This document shows positions 44,239 through 54,197 of a DNA stretch of 64,000 nt, piece by piece. The notes beneath the pieces were generated by a model, which worked only from the letters and a program-made list of their open reading frames with translations, was not told where the DNA came from and did not search any database. Within the stretch, counting starts at the first letter, position 1, and every line of letters begins with the position of its first letter. The stretch lies in assembly GCA_965214305.1 (NCBI GenBank), contig OZ243949.1, forward strand, positions 186,001-250,000, read 5' to 3'. Source of the DNA: Azophilus sp965214305 (GTDB taxonomy: Bacteria; Pseudomonadota; Gammaproteobacteria; Pseudomonadales; Azotimanducaceae). The position numbers and the translations under genes were made by a program.

Positions 44239-44613
44239 ATGTTGGATTGGGAAAGGCTCAAGGACAGCGCCAATGCTGATGGCGAGTTCCGGCTGCACGC
44301 GCGCTTTTGGACGTGTGCGCTGAAGATCGCGAACGGGCCGCACAGCACCCGCATCGACGTGCGGGACGGCGCGATCAGCGCCATCGAGCCTTGGTTCGCC
44401 AACTTGGCGGGCGATCTGTCCATCAGCGCATCGGCCGCGGAATGGGAAGCCCTGCTGGCCCCGATCCCGCAGCCCTTCCACCAAGACCTCTACGCGGCAA
44501 CGGTCCATCACGGCTTCACCGCCACGGGCAATCGAACGCACTTCTGCGCCTACTATCCGGCGTTGCGGCGCTTGGTGGAGTTGATGCGGGACGTGAAACG
44601 CAAGGGAGCTTAA
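44239..44613 (+). CDS. Conserved-looking small protein beside an alpha/beta hydrolase, unknown function
   Basis: A 124-residue soluble protein of no family I can name with certainty. The pattern FRLHARFWTCALKIANG, IDVRDGAISAI and SASAAEWEALLAPIPQPFHQD has the feel of small sterol-carrier-like (SCP2) domains, which is a weak suggestion. Its stop is 3 bases before the following hydrolase gene, so the two formed an operon. The frame is intact although the partner is broken. Confidence 0.55.
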   Translation: MLDWERLKDSANADGEFRLHARFWTCALKIANGPHSTRIDVRDGAISAIEPWFANLAGDLSISASAAEWEALLAPIPQPFHQDLYAATVHHGFTATGNRTHFCAYYPALRRLVELMRDVKRKGA

Positions 44614-44616
44614 GCC

Positions 44617-45126
44617 ATGCGGGCAAGACTTGAATCGATCGTCGGCCGCTACCGGAACGCGCCGATCAACGGGCATGAATACCGCATCTACTTCGAGGAG
44701 GCGGGCAGCGGCATTCCTCTGCTGCTGCAGCACACGGCCGGGGCCGATGGTCGGCAATGGCGCTTCGTGCTGGAGGATGAGGAGCTTCAGGCCCGCTTCC
44801 GCATGATCGCCTACGACCTGCCCTTTCACGGCAAGTCCGTGCCTCCCGTCGGCAAGGCTTGGTGGCGCGAGGAGTACCGCCTGACCAAGGACTTCCTGAT
44901 GGGCGTTCCGGTCACGCTGGCCGATGCCCTGGGCTGTGACAGCCCGGCCTACATGGGCAGCTCCATCGGCGGCCACTTGGCGGTGGACCTTGCCCTGCAC
45001 CACGGCGAGCGCTTCCGCGCCGTGGTCGGCCTTGAAGCCTCGGCCTACACGCCGGGTGGCTTCATTCCTGCGCGAGATCAAGCCGGTGCTGGAGCGCATC
45101 GCGGGCGCTCGGCTTGAGTCTTCCTA
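44617..45126 (+). pseudogene. Alpha/beta hydrolase, frameshifted and truncated
   Basis: Residues 1-148 read as a normal hydrolase: IPLLLQHTAGADGRQWR, MIAYDLPFHGKS and the nucleophile elbow YMGSSIGGHLA. Near 45060 the frame shifts; the continuation FLREIKPVLERIAGARLESS is in another frame and ends at once. The cap and the catalytic His are missing, so the gene is dead. Confidence 0.75.
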
Positions 45127-45540
45127 AAGCAATTGTCCGCCGTGCAGCGCTTCTACAAAGGCGGCGTAAGGCATGATGTCAATCTCTCCGACGCGGCGAG
45201 TCTGCTTTTCGGCTGTGGCCACTATGGCCCGACTTGGGGAAAACTCCTCCACGAAGGCATTGATGGGCCGCAAGTCGCGCTGATGCACCGCCGTCTTGGC
45301 TTACACCGCGATTTCGTCTTGGTTCAGTGCGAAGTCCGTCTCGAAGCCGCTTTTGGTGCGCCAATACGCTATGGGCCAGTCGGCTTCCTGGTAGCTGCGG
45401 GCCGCTAAGATCTCCTGCAGCAGGAAGTGTTTAAATGCCGCTCCGAACGCAGCACTCTTGGTGTCAGTCAGGGTTCGCCGACAGACTTGTCCGGCAACAC
45501 CCACGTCGAAATTTCGTGCCTTAATATGTGTAGAAAACAC
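45127..45540 (-). pseudogene. DUF4143-type ATPase C-terminal remnant with a nonsense codon
   Basis: The minus strand reads FGAAFKHFLLQEILAARSY, IAYWRTKSGFETDF and ALNQDEIAV, then TAA, then in the same frame AKTAVHQRDLRPINAFVEEF to a stop at 45127. This is the C-terminal DUF4143 region of an AAA-type ATPase. In relatives Glu stands where the TAA is (IAVE-K), consistent with a GAA to TAA change. The ATPase domain is missing altogether. Confidence 0.7.
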
Positions 45541-45655
45541 ACAATGGTTGTGGATCGCATCATGGCGTTGCGCTGCACCTTTAGACGGGGCAAGGCGACC
45601 AGCAAAAAAGGGGTGCCTCAGGCGCTAGCTACGTGATCATCTAGGGAGGTCATGC

Positions 45656-47680
45656 ATGATTGAGGTGTTCGGCAAGCTTGTGGTCGACGTAGTCGTCCGG
45701 ATTTCGGATCTGCTGCGCGAAGAGTACACACCGGGCCTTGTGTCGGCGGCTTTGCTGGCATTGCTCCTCTGGGTTATTGGACACTTCGGATTCTATACAT
45801 TGCGGCGGTGCCGGGCCCTCAATGCGGCGAGGCGGGTAGTGGCAGCGGCAGCAGACCCAATAGAGTTCAGTGACTCCCTTTCCGAAGTCAATCGCAAGAT
45901 CAAAGGGTTAGGAACGCGTAGGGCTTTGTCACCGCGAAGTTTGGTGGCCACGGCTTGGGATGAATACTCCGAGACCTTTGTGCAGTATCGCCAAGGGGAT
46001 CAATCGGTCCTTTGCAACTCCGTACGGCCATCGCAGTTCTTTAATCCCGCAGACTTGCACTTTGGCGTCGGATTCTGGCGAGTCTGGCCCGGACTCTTCG
46101 TTACGATCGGGCTATTCCTGACATTTCTTGGGCTTGTTTCGGCGCTCCACGCGATGAACACCGCGGAGGGTGTGTCGGAAGAGGCAATGACAAATCTACT
46201 CACCGTCGCATCTGCGAAATTCATCATGTCGCTGACAGGGTTGGCCTGCTCGATCGTGTTCACGGCATGGTTGCGGTTCGGCACGGGTCGTGTTGAGAGC
46301 GCAATCCACCGAATGAACAGGGAGCTTGAGCAGCGACTTAGCTTCCTCAGTCTTGAGAAGCTCGCAGTGGAACAGGTTGAGGCGACTCGGGAGCAGAAGG
46401 AGCACTTCCGCCGGATCGGGATGGAACTCGTGGAAGAGCTGGGCCGCCCGCTGCTCGAGGATTTGCCGAAGACGATCTCGAATTCAATCGGGAACGCGGT
46501 GTCGCCGCTGATCGCCCAAGTGGGGGAAATGGGGACGCAAAGCGTTGGGGAAATGGTCCGTGACCTTTCCAGTCGAATCACCACGGACGTTGATGACGCG
46601 TTGCGTAGGGCCGGCGAGCAGCTAGGGAAGGCGGGCGACCGGCTCGGAACGCTGGTAGACAGGATGGATGGCAGTTCCGATCGGATGGGGTCAGAGATGG
46701 AAGACGCTAGCAAGCGTCTGGCGGTAGCGGTGGAGCAGTTGCAAGCGACCATGTCGGCAAGTGCTTCGGCAACTACCGGAGCGTTCAGTGATGGTGTCGA
46801 GTCAATTTTGGCGGCGATGCGGACGACGCTCGATGGGATTCGAGAGAATACTGCCGCAGGGGCGCGGGCGATGGCCGACGCCGCTGAGGAGATGCGGGGT
46901 GCCGCGGAGCGGTTCCGCGAGGAGCTGTTGAAGGCGACGGAGGAGGGGACTGTGGCGGCTGGCGAACGGATGGCTCGAAGCAGCAGCGATGTTGCGAGAG
47001 TGATCGACGGCGCGGGTGACCGGGTTCGTAGTGCGATCGAAGGAACGGGCCGGGAGATTGCCGCGATCACTGGCGAGGTCTCCGAGAAGGCCGGGCGCGA
47101 CCTGCTTGGGCCGATGGGCGAGATTGCTCAGCGTCTGGAAGAGATGGCCGAAGCCCTTGCAAACGGAGTCCTAGAGATGCGCCGCGCTTCGGATGGCGTG
47201 AAGGATGGAGCGGATGCCACATCAGACGCTTCGGTTAACTTCCGGGGTTCTGCACGGGCGCTGGTCGCAGCCAGCGACTCGGTGAAGCCCACAGTGGAAC
47301 GGCTGGAAAACTCGATGCAAAGCCTAGCTGCAAGTACTCGGCAGGTTGGAGAGAGCGCAAGACACAGCGCGGCAAGTGTTGGACGGGTCCTGGAGGCCGC
47401 GCAGGCAGCGTTGGGGGGAGAGCGGCAGGCGATAGACACGACTCTTCACGGTCTCACGCAGGTCTTGGAAGGCGCGCGCGGTCAGGGAGACCGTCTGGAC
47501 GACATCGATCAGAAGCTCGGACGCGCCTTCGAAAACTACAGATCGGAGGTAGCCGTAGCGGTCGATGCCCTGCACAGCCACGTGAGGGAGATGCAGGAAA
47601 AGCTCACTCCCGCGTTGGACACGATGCGGGAGATCGTCGAGCAGGCGGAAAGATTTGTTCCTGAGCAACGGGGCAGCTGA
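45656..47680 (+). CDS. zorA: Zorya defence protein ZorA (MotA/ExbB-like channel with long tail)
   Basis: A 674-residue protein. Three hydrophobic segments are clear (about 27-50, 142-166 and 183-206), with the proton-channel block LFVTIGLFLTFLGLVSALHA and SLTGLACSIVFTAWL. The remaining roughly 460 residues are a long, regular helical/coiled-coil tail rich in Ala, Glu and Arg. In Zorya, ZorA with ZorB forms a proton-driven inner-membrane motor whose cytoplasmic tail passes a signal to the effectors on phage attack. GGGAGG lies 7 bases before the ATG. It overlaps zorB by one base. Confidence 0.93.
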   Translation: MIEVFGKLVVDVVVRISDLLREEYTPGLVSAALLALLLWVIGHFGFYTLRRCRALNAARRVVAAAADPIEFSDSLSEVNRKIKGLGTRRALSPRSLVATAWDEYSETFVQYRQGDQSVLCNSVRPSQFFNPADLHFGVGFWRVWPGLFVTIGLFLTFLGLVSALHAMNTAEGVSEEAMTNLLTVASAKFIMSLTGLACSIVFTAWLRFGTGRVESAIHRMNRELEQRLSFLSLEKLAVEQVEATREQKEHFRRIGMELVEELGRPLLEDLPKTISNSIGNAVSPLIAQVGEMGTQSVGEMVRDLSSRITTDVDDALRRAGEQLGKAGDRLGTLVDRMDGSSDRMGSEMEDASKRLAVAVEQLQATMSASASATTGAFSDGVESILAAMRTTLDGIRENTAAGARAMADAAEEMRGAAERFREELLKATEEGTVAAGERMARSSSDVARVIDGAGDRVRSAIEGTGREIAAITGEVSEKAGRDLLGPMGEIAQRLEEMAEALANGVLEMRRASDGVKDGADATSDASVNFRGSARALVAASDSVKPTVERLENSMQSLAASTRQVGESARHSAASVGRVLEAAQAALGGERQAIDTTLHGLTQVLEGARGQGDRLDDIDQKLGRAFENYRSEVAVAVDALHSHVREMQEKLTPALDTMREIVEQAERFVPEQRGS

Positions 47681-48444
47681 TGCGGTCGTTAACGCATCGA
47701 GTCGGCGAGGACGAAGAGCAGGAGTCGTCGTTTGTGTCCATGACGGACCTGACGGTGAGCTTTCTGTTCATCGTCATGCTGCTGATGGCGTTTTTCGCGA
47801 CACGCTATGCCGACGAGACACCGGATCCGCTTGAGGAGTACCTGCAACGTGCGGCGGAGGCAAGGTTGCGCGTGCTTGAGGCGTTGCGGCAGGGAATCAC
47901 GGCTGAGTTTCCCAACTTGGTCGTTCAGATCAGTTCCCAAGGGGACGCGCTGCAATTGCAGGGGGAAGGGTTGTTCGAGACCAACGAGAGTTCGTTGAAG
48001 GAACGTCCGCGGCGGATCGTGCGGACCATCGCCTCGACACTTCACGACGTTCTGCCGTGCTACACCACCGGGCGCCTGTCGGATTGGCGGGAGGTGTGCA
48101 ACAAGCATTTTGCGGTCATAGATGCTGTGCAAATCGAGGGTCACACCGATACGCAAGGTCAGGAGATGGGAAACCTAATGCTGTCGACGGCCCGGGCGAA
48201 TGTGACGTTCGGCGCAATGGTCGAGCACGAGCGTGGCTTGACCGAACACCTCAACGTTCGCGAATTCCCTGTGCTGTCAGTTGCTGGGTATGGCTGGATG
48301 AGACCGGTGGCAAGTAACGTAACTGAAGATGGCCGCAGCAGAAACCGGCGGATCGATTTGCGGGTGATCATGTACACCCCAGCCAACCGGAACGATGTTG
48401 AGCGGGTGGTGGAACGGCTGCGGAGAGGGATGGGCGGAAAATGA
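47680..48444 (+). CDS. zorB: Zorya defence protein ZorB (MotB/OmpA-like)
   Basis: A 254-residue protein: short cytoplasmic start, one membrane helix (LTVSFLFIVMLLMAFFATRY, about 24-43) with the ion-carrying Asp23 in SMTDLTVSF, and a periplasmic OmpA-like peptidoglycan-binding domain with IEGHTDTQGQ, LSTARAN and RNRRIDLRV. It anchors the ZorA motor to the cell wall. TGATG coupling to zorA and ATGA coupling to zorC. Confidence 0.93.
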   Translation: MRSLTHRVGEDEEQESSFVSMTDLTVSFLFIVMLLMAFFATRYADETPDPLEEYLQRAAEARLRVLEALRQGITAEFPNLVVQISSQGDALQLQGEGLFETNESSLKERPRRIVRTIASTLHDVLPCYTTGRLSDWREVCNKHFAVIDAVQIEGHTDTQGQEMGNLMLSTARANVTFGAMVEHERGLTEHLNVREFPVLSVAGYGWMRPVASNVTEDGRSRNRRIDLRVIMYTPANRNDVERVVERLRRGMGGK

Positions 48445-49763
48445 AGCTGTCGAGGTTGCTGGACAAATCCGATCCGTTAAGGGCTTCGTCCGTCACGTCT
48501 CTGGACAGGCTCTCGGCGGCCTGCAGGCGTGTGCACGACCGTTGGCCGGATGTGATGCCGGCGCCTCAGGGGGACCGGGAATCGATCGTTCGGGAGATGC
48601 TTCGGCGAGTTCGATTGGCCGACTGGGAGACAGTAACGCTTGCGTCCGTGACCCGTGCGGGGTGGGTCGCGTTCGAGGCGGAGTTCAGGGAACGACGGGA
48701 CTTGAGGCTGTTGCGCAATTTCTATGTGCAGGAGATCAAAGTGTCCACGAGCCAGTCCTTTCTCAGTGCGATGATGTCCATCTATCTCGGCTCGTTCGAA
48801 CCTGGCGCACGTCACACGAGAGACCTCGCGGCGGCACTCGACGACTCGCGTGAACGGCTCGGGAGAAGGTGGTCGGTGCTGCTGAAAAACGTGCGGTTCC
48901 TTCTTGACCCCCGGTATGCGGCCCGACGGCTGGGGGCCGCGATGTGCGAGATGAAGGAGCCTTGGTCCGGACTGGTGAGGTTGGGATTCCATGACCCGTG
49001 TGCTTCGGGGTTGCTGTACCATGCGCATCTCGCCTACGTTGATGGCATGAGGCTGGCGTTGAGGACGGAACCTGGTGTGCGTCGGATGCTCGGATGGCTG
49101 GTGCCAGCGAGCGGACAGGCGAGGGTGACCGGGGTGAAGGAGGCGATCGAGGCACTTCTAAAGCCATGGAAGTCGAGAGAGCCGACTGATGGGATCCGGG
49201 ATCGATTGATCGAAGTTCTCGTAGCGTCGTACGGGGATCCGCGAGTGCGACGGGGTGGCGTATGGCCGCAGGTCAGAAGCGATTGCCGAGACGTTCTGTT
49301 GAGATGGCTGACTGGAGCGAATATTCAGTTCTTCCTCGACGTAGTTTCGGAAGTGGAGACCAGTCACATGTGGCAGCCCAGACGAGAGTTCTGGTGGGAC
49401 TTGTATGAGCGGGGACGGATCGACGCGGCATGGGCGGCATTCAGTCCGGACGCCGCGCGGACGGCCCGGGAGTTAGCGCAGGGCTTGGAGAACCCCGACC
49501 ACCTCGCCTACGGGGAGCAGACGGCCGGCGGTTCACGACGACACACGTCTCTGCTAGTCCTCAAGATCGGCAATTGCATAGTCGTGGAGGGATCGCACAG
49601 CTACAAGGTTCATGTGTTCAGTGACCGCGACCCGCGTGCGCCGCGGTTATTCGAGAAGCAATACGATTGCGAGCGCATTCGCCTTGCGCCGGGACATCGT
49701 GAACAAGCGCACCATGTAGGTTGGGAGAGGCGTGTCCGCGCCTTGATCGACTACTGGTCGTGA
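48441..49763 (+). CDS. zorC: Zorya defence protein ZorC (EH signature domain)
   Basis: A 440-residue basic cytoplasmic protein in the ZorC position. Near the C-terminus it has the Glu-His pattern that names the EH-signature family: IVVEGSHSYKVHVF with Glu383 and His386. ZorC binds DNA and is thought to be recruited by the activated ZorAB motor. It marks the system as type I rather than type II, which has ZorE instead of ZorC and ZorD. Overlaps zorB by 4 bases and zorD by one. Confidence 0.9.
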   Translation: MKLSRLLDKSDPLRASSVTSLDRLSAACRRVHDRWPDVMPAPQGDRESIVREMLRRVRLADWETVTLASVTRAGWVAFEAEFRERRDLRLLRNFYVQEIKVSTSQSFLSAMMSIYLGSFEPGARHTRDLAAALDDSRERLGRRWSVLLKNVRFLLDPRYAARRLGAAMCEMKEPWSGLVRLGFHDPCASGLLYHAHLAYVDGMRLALRTEPGVRRMLGWLVPASGQARVTGVKEAIEALLKPWKSREPTDGIRDRLIEVLVASYGDPRVRRGGVWPQVRSDCRDVLLRWLTGANIQFFLDVVSEVETSHMWQPRREFWWDLYERGRIDAAWAAFSPDAARTARELAQGLENPDHLAYGEQTAGGSRRHTSLLVLKIGNCIVVEGSHSYKVHVFSDRDPRAPRLFEKQYDCERIRLAPGHREQAHHVGWERRVRALIDYWS

Positions 49764-52700
49764 TGGGCATGAAATCGGCGATGTCTTTCGAACTGGAATA
49801 CGACAGCGAGTGGGTGACGGTTCGACCGCGACGGCGAAGTCGCCTGCGGCAACTGCTGGAACAGCGAAGGCGCGGCGGTATCGACTCCATCGAGCATGCT
49901 GACCGAGAGGTCGCCTTTGCAATTGCCGAGGTCAGGATGGTCGCCGAAGGGGAAGCTGGTACCGCTCATATAGAGGACGGCACTGTGCGGATGCGGCACA
50001 GGGTCGCCGCCGCCATTGACGGTAAGTCAGCGGAAGCGCTGGGGTTGCCACCGGTGGTGGACCTGACCTTTAGAACAGACGTCGAAGGGGCATTGGGAAC
50101 GCCGTCGTTCCAGCTTCGACACGGGTGGTCAAAGTTCGGTCGCGAGCAGAAGCCAAGACGGGTCGGCGCTATTCTTGAAACCGACGATGGCAACCGACGC
50201 CTTCCACTTTGGCTGTTGGATGCCGTCGAGGTGGCTGAGGGATTTGAAGCTGGTACGGATCTCACGGCGCACTGGGAAGCACTCGCCCGTTTCAGGCGGG
50301 CGCTGGATCCCGGAGTGGAAATGGCCGCTGACATCACCGCTGCCAAGGTTTCGATGACGGACTTTTTGCAAGGGCTGGAAGTGAGGTTGACCGACAGCTT
50401 TGGCATCGCGCCCAAAGACGATTCGGAGGGATTTCTGGACTTCGACCCGGTGCCGTTTTCGGGACAGAGCCTGGAGGGTGTTGCGGAATGCGATGTGGCT
50501 GAGTCTCACAGCGAACTTCGGGGCGATGCGTTGCGAAGGTTTCAGGAGCGGGTACGGATGCGAGGGGCGTTGCCCGCGTATCGGGTAGGCGACGGTAGTT
50601 ATCTCGTTGTAGATCGCGGCGCCCAGACCGCCTTGGAAGTGATGAGCCGGAAGCAGCGGGCGAAACCGCCTGAACGCGAGGCGTTTGTGCGCAATCCGAG
50701 GGCTGCGATTGCAGCGGCCACGACTAACAGACTGCGCGAGGTGGGCGAGCTGGACGGATTGAGCCCCGAAGGAGAGGAGGAAGCCATTGAGGCAAAGGCG
50801 GGATCGGCGTTCGTCGAAACGGTGGAGTATTCGGGAAGGGTGATCGGTAGGAAGGTCTATGAGAACCCGGAACTGGACATGCCGGCTGTGATTCACACGA
50901 CTTGGCTGCCTGAGAGCTTCAAGGCGGCAGCCGAAGCTCTTGAGAACATGGATGAGCAGGCACTTGAAGTGTTGACTGGGGAAATTCGTAAGGCGGTCGC
51001 TGCGGGGCGGGAAACGGTCGTGGCAGAGGGCGTGGAATTCCCTGCGGACGGTGTGAGTCTGGAGGCCATAGAGTCCCTAGTTCGGATCCGCAAAGAGAGC
51101 GATGCGGATATTTGGGAGGGCGAGAGGGAAGATGATCCTGAAACCGGCCGAGGACCGGTGATCCTCGACACCAAGCAGAACTTTTCGATCTTGGGATGGG
51201 AACCGAAGCTTGAACCGCGGAATCAGCACCTTGCGGAGGGAGTGCCGGCGGGCGTGATTACCACTTTGAAGGATCATCAGCGTGAAGGCCTGGAATGGCA
51301 GAAGGAGTGCTGGATGGTGGGGCTGGCCGGGGTGCTCAACGCCGACGAACAAGGGCTGGGCAAGACTTTGCAGACGATAGCGTTCCTTCGCGCCGTGCAG
51401 GACCGGCAAGCGGAAGAGCGCGCTAAGACTAGCTTTCCCGTGCTTGTTGTCGCACCGACCTCGCTGCTCCCCACATGGGAGGCGGAGGTCACACGACACA
51501 CAGACCGAGATGGCCTTGGGCATGTGATTCGGCTCTATGGAAGCGGCCTCGGTGGATACAGGGTGCGCGGCGTCGAAGGAGTAGACACCGAGACCGGTGA
51601 AGCGAAGCTAGACTTGCGCATGTTGGAGGAAGCGATAGCGGAAGGACGAGGGCATCGTTTCTGGATGCTCACGACGTATACGACGCTGACCAACTATCAC
51701 CACTCGCTCGGGCGGATGCCGTTCGCGGTCGTGGTCTTCGACGAGATCCAAGCGCTGAAGAATCCCGTATCGCTGAGATCATTTGCGGCGCGCGCTATTC
51801 GCGGAGATTTCCGTATTGGATTGACCGGAACGCCTATCGAAAACCGGACTTCCGATCTTTGGGCGGTCATGGACCAATTGGTGCCTGGCGCACTTGGGAC
51901 GCTGAAGGAGTTCAACGACGAGTACTCGGAGCCCGATCAGGAGAAGATGACGGAACTGCATGGGCGGGTGTTCCTGCCCTGTCAGGGTCTGCCCCGACTC
52001 GCGATGCGGAGAATCAAGGAACAAGTGGCGGCGCAGTTGCCAAAGAAGTCGCGTCGGCTGCATCCGCGGTTGATGCCTGAGAGCCAGATGGCGGCCTATG
52101 ACGCAGCCAGGCTCAAAGTCACCCCGGGGCGGGGCGGACTTAAAGCGCTGCATCACATCCGAACCGTTTCGGTTCATCCTGAGCTAGCGTTGCGGCAAAC
52201 CGGCAGTGACTTCGTGCGTGATTCCGCGAGGATGGACGCCACATTCGATGTGATTCAGGACGTGCGCGAGCGTCGCGAGCGCGCCCTCGTGTTCATCGAA
52301 CACCGGCTTGTGCAATATCAGTTCGTGGAGGTTGCATGTCGCAAGTTCGGTCTGCCAAGCATCGACATAATCAATGGGAGTACTCCGATTAGACAGCGGC
52401 AGCTGATCGTCGAGCGATTTCAGCGGCATCTGGACGAGGATGGAGGATTCGACCTGCTCGTGTTGGGGACGCGGGCGGCGGGAACTGGCTTGACGCTGAC
52501 AGCGGCTACTCATGTGATCCACGTGTCCCGGTGGTGGAATCCGGCGGTGGAGGAACAGTGCAATGATCGGGTTCATCGAATTGGACAAGATCGGGCGGTG
52601 ACAATTCATATACCTATGGCTGTGCATCCGGCATACCGCGAGCACTCTTTCGACTGTTTGCTGCATAGTTTGATGAGCCGCAAGCGAAAGCTCGCTGACT

Positions 52701-52891
52701 CGGCGCTATGGCCCATGGGTGACACGAAGTCCGATATGGAAGGCCTGCAGGCTGGTATTTTCAGAGAGTCTGGGGAGGGAGATATCGCGTCGGACTCTGA
52801 TCCTGTTGCAGCGGCGCTTTCAGCTACGTTCGCACGGGACGGAAAACCTGCCCCTGTTTTCGAGCCGGACGGGTCGGTCGAATACAAGTGA
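49763..52891 (+). CDS. zorD: Zorya defence protein ZorD (SNF2-type helicase)
   Basis: A 1042-residue protein; ATG 49763 shares its A with the zorC stop. Residues about 1-500 have no motif I can name. The SNF2 core follows: Walker A DEQGLGKTLQ with Lys534, Walker B VVFDEIQALKN (Asp660-Glu661, DEIQ instead of DEAH), LTGTPIENR, and the C-terminal lobe with GTGLTLTAATHVIHVSRWWN and the arginine motif NDRVHRIGQ near 938. About 100 residues remain after it. ZorD attacks invading DNA after the motor is triggered. Separate nuclease motifs were not identified by eye. Confidence 0.93.
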   Translation: MGMKSAMSFELEYDSEWVTVRPRRRSRLRQLLEQRRRGGIDSIEHADREVAFAIAEVRMVAEGEAGTAHIEDGTVRMRHRVAAAIDGKSAEALGLPPVVDLTFRTDVEGALGTPSFQLRHGWSKFGREQKPRRVGAILETDDGNRRLPLWLLDAVEVAEGFEAGTDLTAHWEALARFRRALDPGVEMAADITAAKVSMTDFLQGLEVRLTDSFGIAPKDDSEGFLDFDPVPFSGQSLEGVAECDVAESHSELRGDALRRFQERVRMRGALPAYRVGDGSYLVVDRGAQTALEVMSRKQRAKPPEREAFVRNPRAAIAAATTNRLREVGELDGLSPEGEEEAIEAKAGSAFVETVEYSGRVIGRKVYENPELDMPAVIHTTWLPESFKAAAEALENMDEQALEVLTGEIRKAVAAGRETVVAEGVEFPADGVSLEAIESLVRIRKESDADIWEGEREDDPETGRGPVILDTKQNFSILGWEPKLEPRNQHLAEGVPAGVITTLKDHQREGLEWQKECWMVGLAGVLNADEQGLGKTLQTIAFLRAVQDRQAEERAKTSFPVLVVAPTSLLPTWEAEVTRHTDRDGLGHVIRLYGSGLGGYRVRGVEGVDTETGEAKLDLRMLEEAIAEGRGHRFWMLTTYTTLTNYHHSLGRMPFAVVVFDEIQALKNPVSLRSFAARAIRGDFRIGLTGTPIENRTSDLWAVMDQLVPGALGTLKEFNDEYSEPDQEKMTELHGRVFLPCQGLPRLAMRRIKEQVAAQLPKKSRRLHPRLMPESQMAAYDAARLKVTPGRGGLKALHHIRTVSVHPELALRQTGSDFVRDSARMDATFDVIQDVRERRERALVFIEHRLVQYQFVEVACRKFGLPSIDIINGSTPIRQRQLIVERFQRHLDEDGGFDLLVLGTRAAGTGLTLTAATHVIHVSRWWNPAVEEQCNDRVHRIGQDRAVTIHIPMAVHPAYREHSFDCLLHSLMSRKRKLADSALWPMGDTKSDMEGLQAGIFRESGEGDIASDSDPVAAALSATFARDGKPAPVFEPDGSVEYK

Positions 52892-53503
52892 ACTGGCACG
52901 GATTGAGTCGGGATGACCAGGTTGTGCGCGTTTAACCTTGAAGCGAGACGCCAAAACGGGAATATCCGCGTAGCGAGTCAAAGCGTTGTTTGCTCCAGAA
53001 TGTTTGGATAGCTCTGTGCGATGCGCAGTAGTTTCTTTGCCGCACCGCACGACGAGCGGCGCCCCTGCTCCTAATCTTGCACGGAGTGCATGGACACGTT
53101 CAGCAATAGGGCAAATATTCGGGGGGTATGGACGCGGGCACTTTCGCCGCAGCGCATTTGCCAATCGCTTCAAGTAGCTCTGCGCCTGCTTGGCTTGTCG
53201 TTTCATTCATTGTCAAGTATCCCCTTGATGATCTTCAACTCGCTTGCCGGCATTTTTGACCGGTAACTCTTACCGTAGCTTGGACCGCTCCCGCCGATTC
53301 CATCCTCGGCAAGATGGAACGACTAAGCAAACTTATTTGCGGGACAGGATACTAGCAATAGCACGGCAATGCCGCAGTATAAAGTTTAAAGGCATCCACT
53401 CGGCGGGTGCTGGTTGCTTCAGGAGCCAGTGTTTGGATCGGAGCGATGGGTTTGCCAGCCCCTGCGGATCAACGCGATCAGTTCAATTCTAGGGCGATCC
53501 GTC
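52892..53503. other. Intergenic region after the Zorya operon
   Basis: No confident gene. The minus strand holds one small candidate, 53210-53100, a 36-residue frame starting MNETTSQAGAELLEAIGKC with AAGGGGA about 11 bases upstream and TTGACA just before the ATG; no family is recognised. The remainder shows nothing. Confidence 0.35.
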
Positions 53504-54190
53504 TTAAGTCAGGCTGCGCACCGCCCTTGAGGCACACAGCAGCGCCGCCACCGCCAGCGCGAAGACCCCGCCGGCCACTTGCAGGGCCACCGCCACATTG
53601 GCCTGCCCGGCGATGAGGCTGATGGGGATGACGCCCAATGGCATGAGTCCGTGGGACATCATGTCGATGCTTAAGATGCGCCCGCGCATGGCGGGGGTGA
53701 TGCTGGTTTGCAGAAGGCCGCGGTTGAGGGACAGGTTCCAGGAGCCGAGCCAGCCGACTAGGGCGACCGCCGCCACCGCCCAGAGCTGGCTGTCAGCGGT
53801 TCCCACCAAGGCGGTGGCGCTGGCCCAGGCGATGCTGGTGCCGATCAGCCATCGGCCCTTGCCGCGCAGTTCGCCCATGGCCGCCATCATCAGCGAGCGC
53901 CGGGCCGAGTATGCGGGACAGGTTCCAACTCGTGGTCGTCAGGCCCATCGCCGTGAAGATCAGCCGCTCCGGCACCATGGCTTGGCGGGCGGGCATCGAT
54001 AGCGCCAGCACGGTGCCGTTGAAGAAGCCGAACCAGATGAAGTCCCAGAAGTCCACTTCGCCAACCAGGATGATGACGCCAAGCAGCACTGTCGCTGCGC
54101 CGTTCAAGCCTTGCGCCGCCATGATGATGCCGCGCTTGGGCACCCGGTCCGCCAGCGCCAGCGCCGCGCCCAAGTCACGGGTGGCCAAAA
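53504..54190 (-). pseudogene. MFS exporter fragment, N-terminus missing and frameshifted
   Basis: The distal part reads LGAALALADRVPKRGIIMAA and FFNGTVLALSMPARQAMVPE; after a frame change near 53900 it continues MAAMGELRGKGRWLIGTSIA and PAMRGRILSIDMMSHGLMPLG to a stop at 53504. This is the C-terminal two thirds of a proteobacterial MFS exporter of the EntS-like type. The start region is lost at the junction with the SDR gene. Confidence 0.75.
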
Positions 54191-54197
54191 CAAAAAG

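Noticed and set aside
45525..45539. TGTGT-AGAAA-ACACA palindrome upstream of zorA as a Zorya operator
   Set aside because: It overlaps the coding part of the dead ATPase and is only 5 bp per arm, likely chance.
46000..47070. 356-codon minus-strand frame
   Set aside because: Ser-rich antisense of zorA; no start context and no family similarity.
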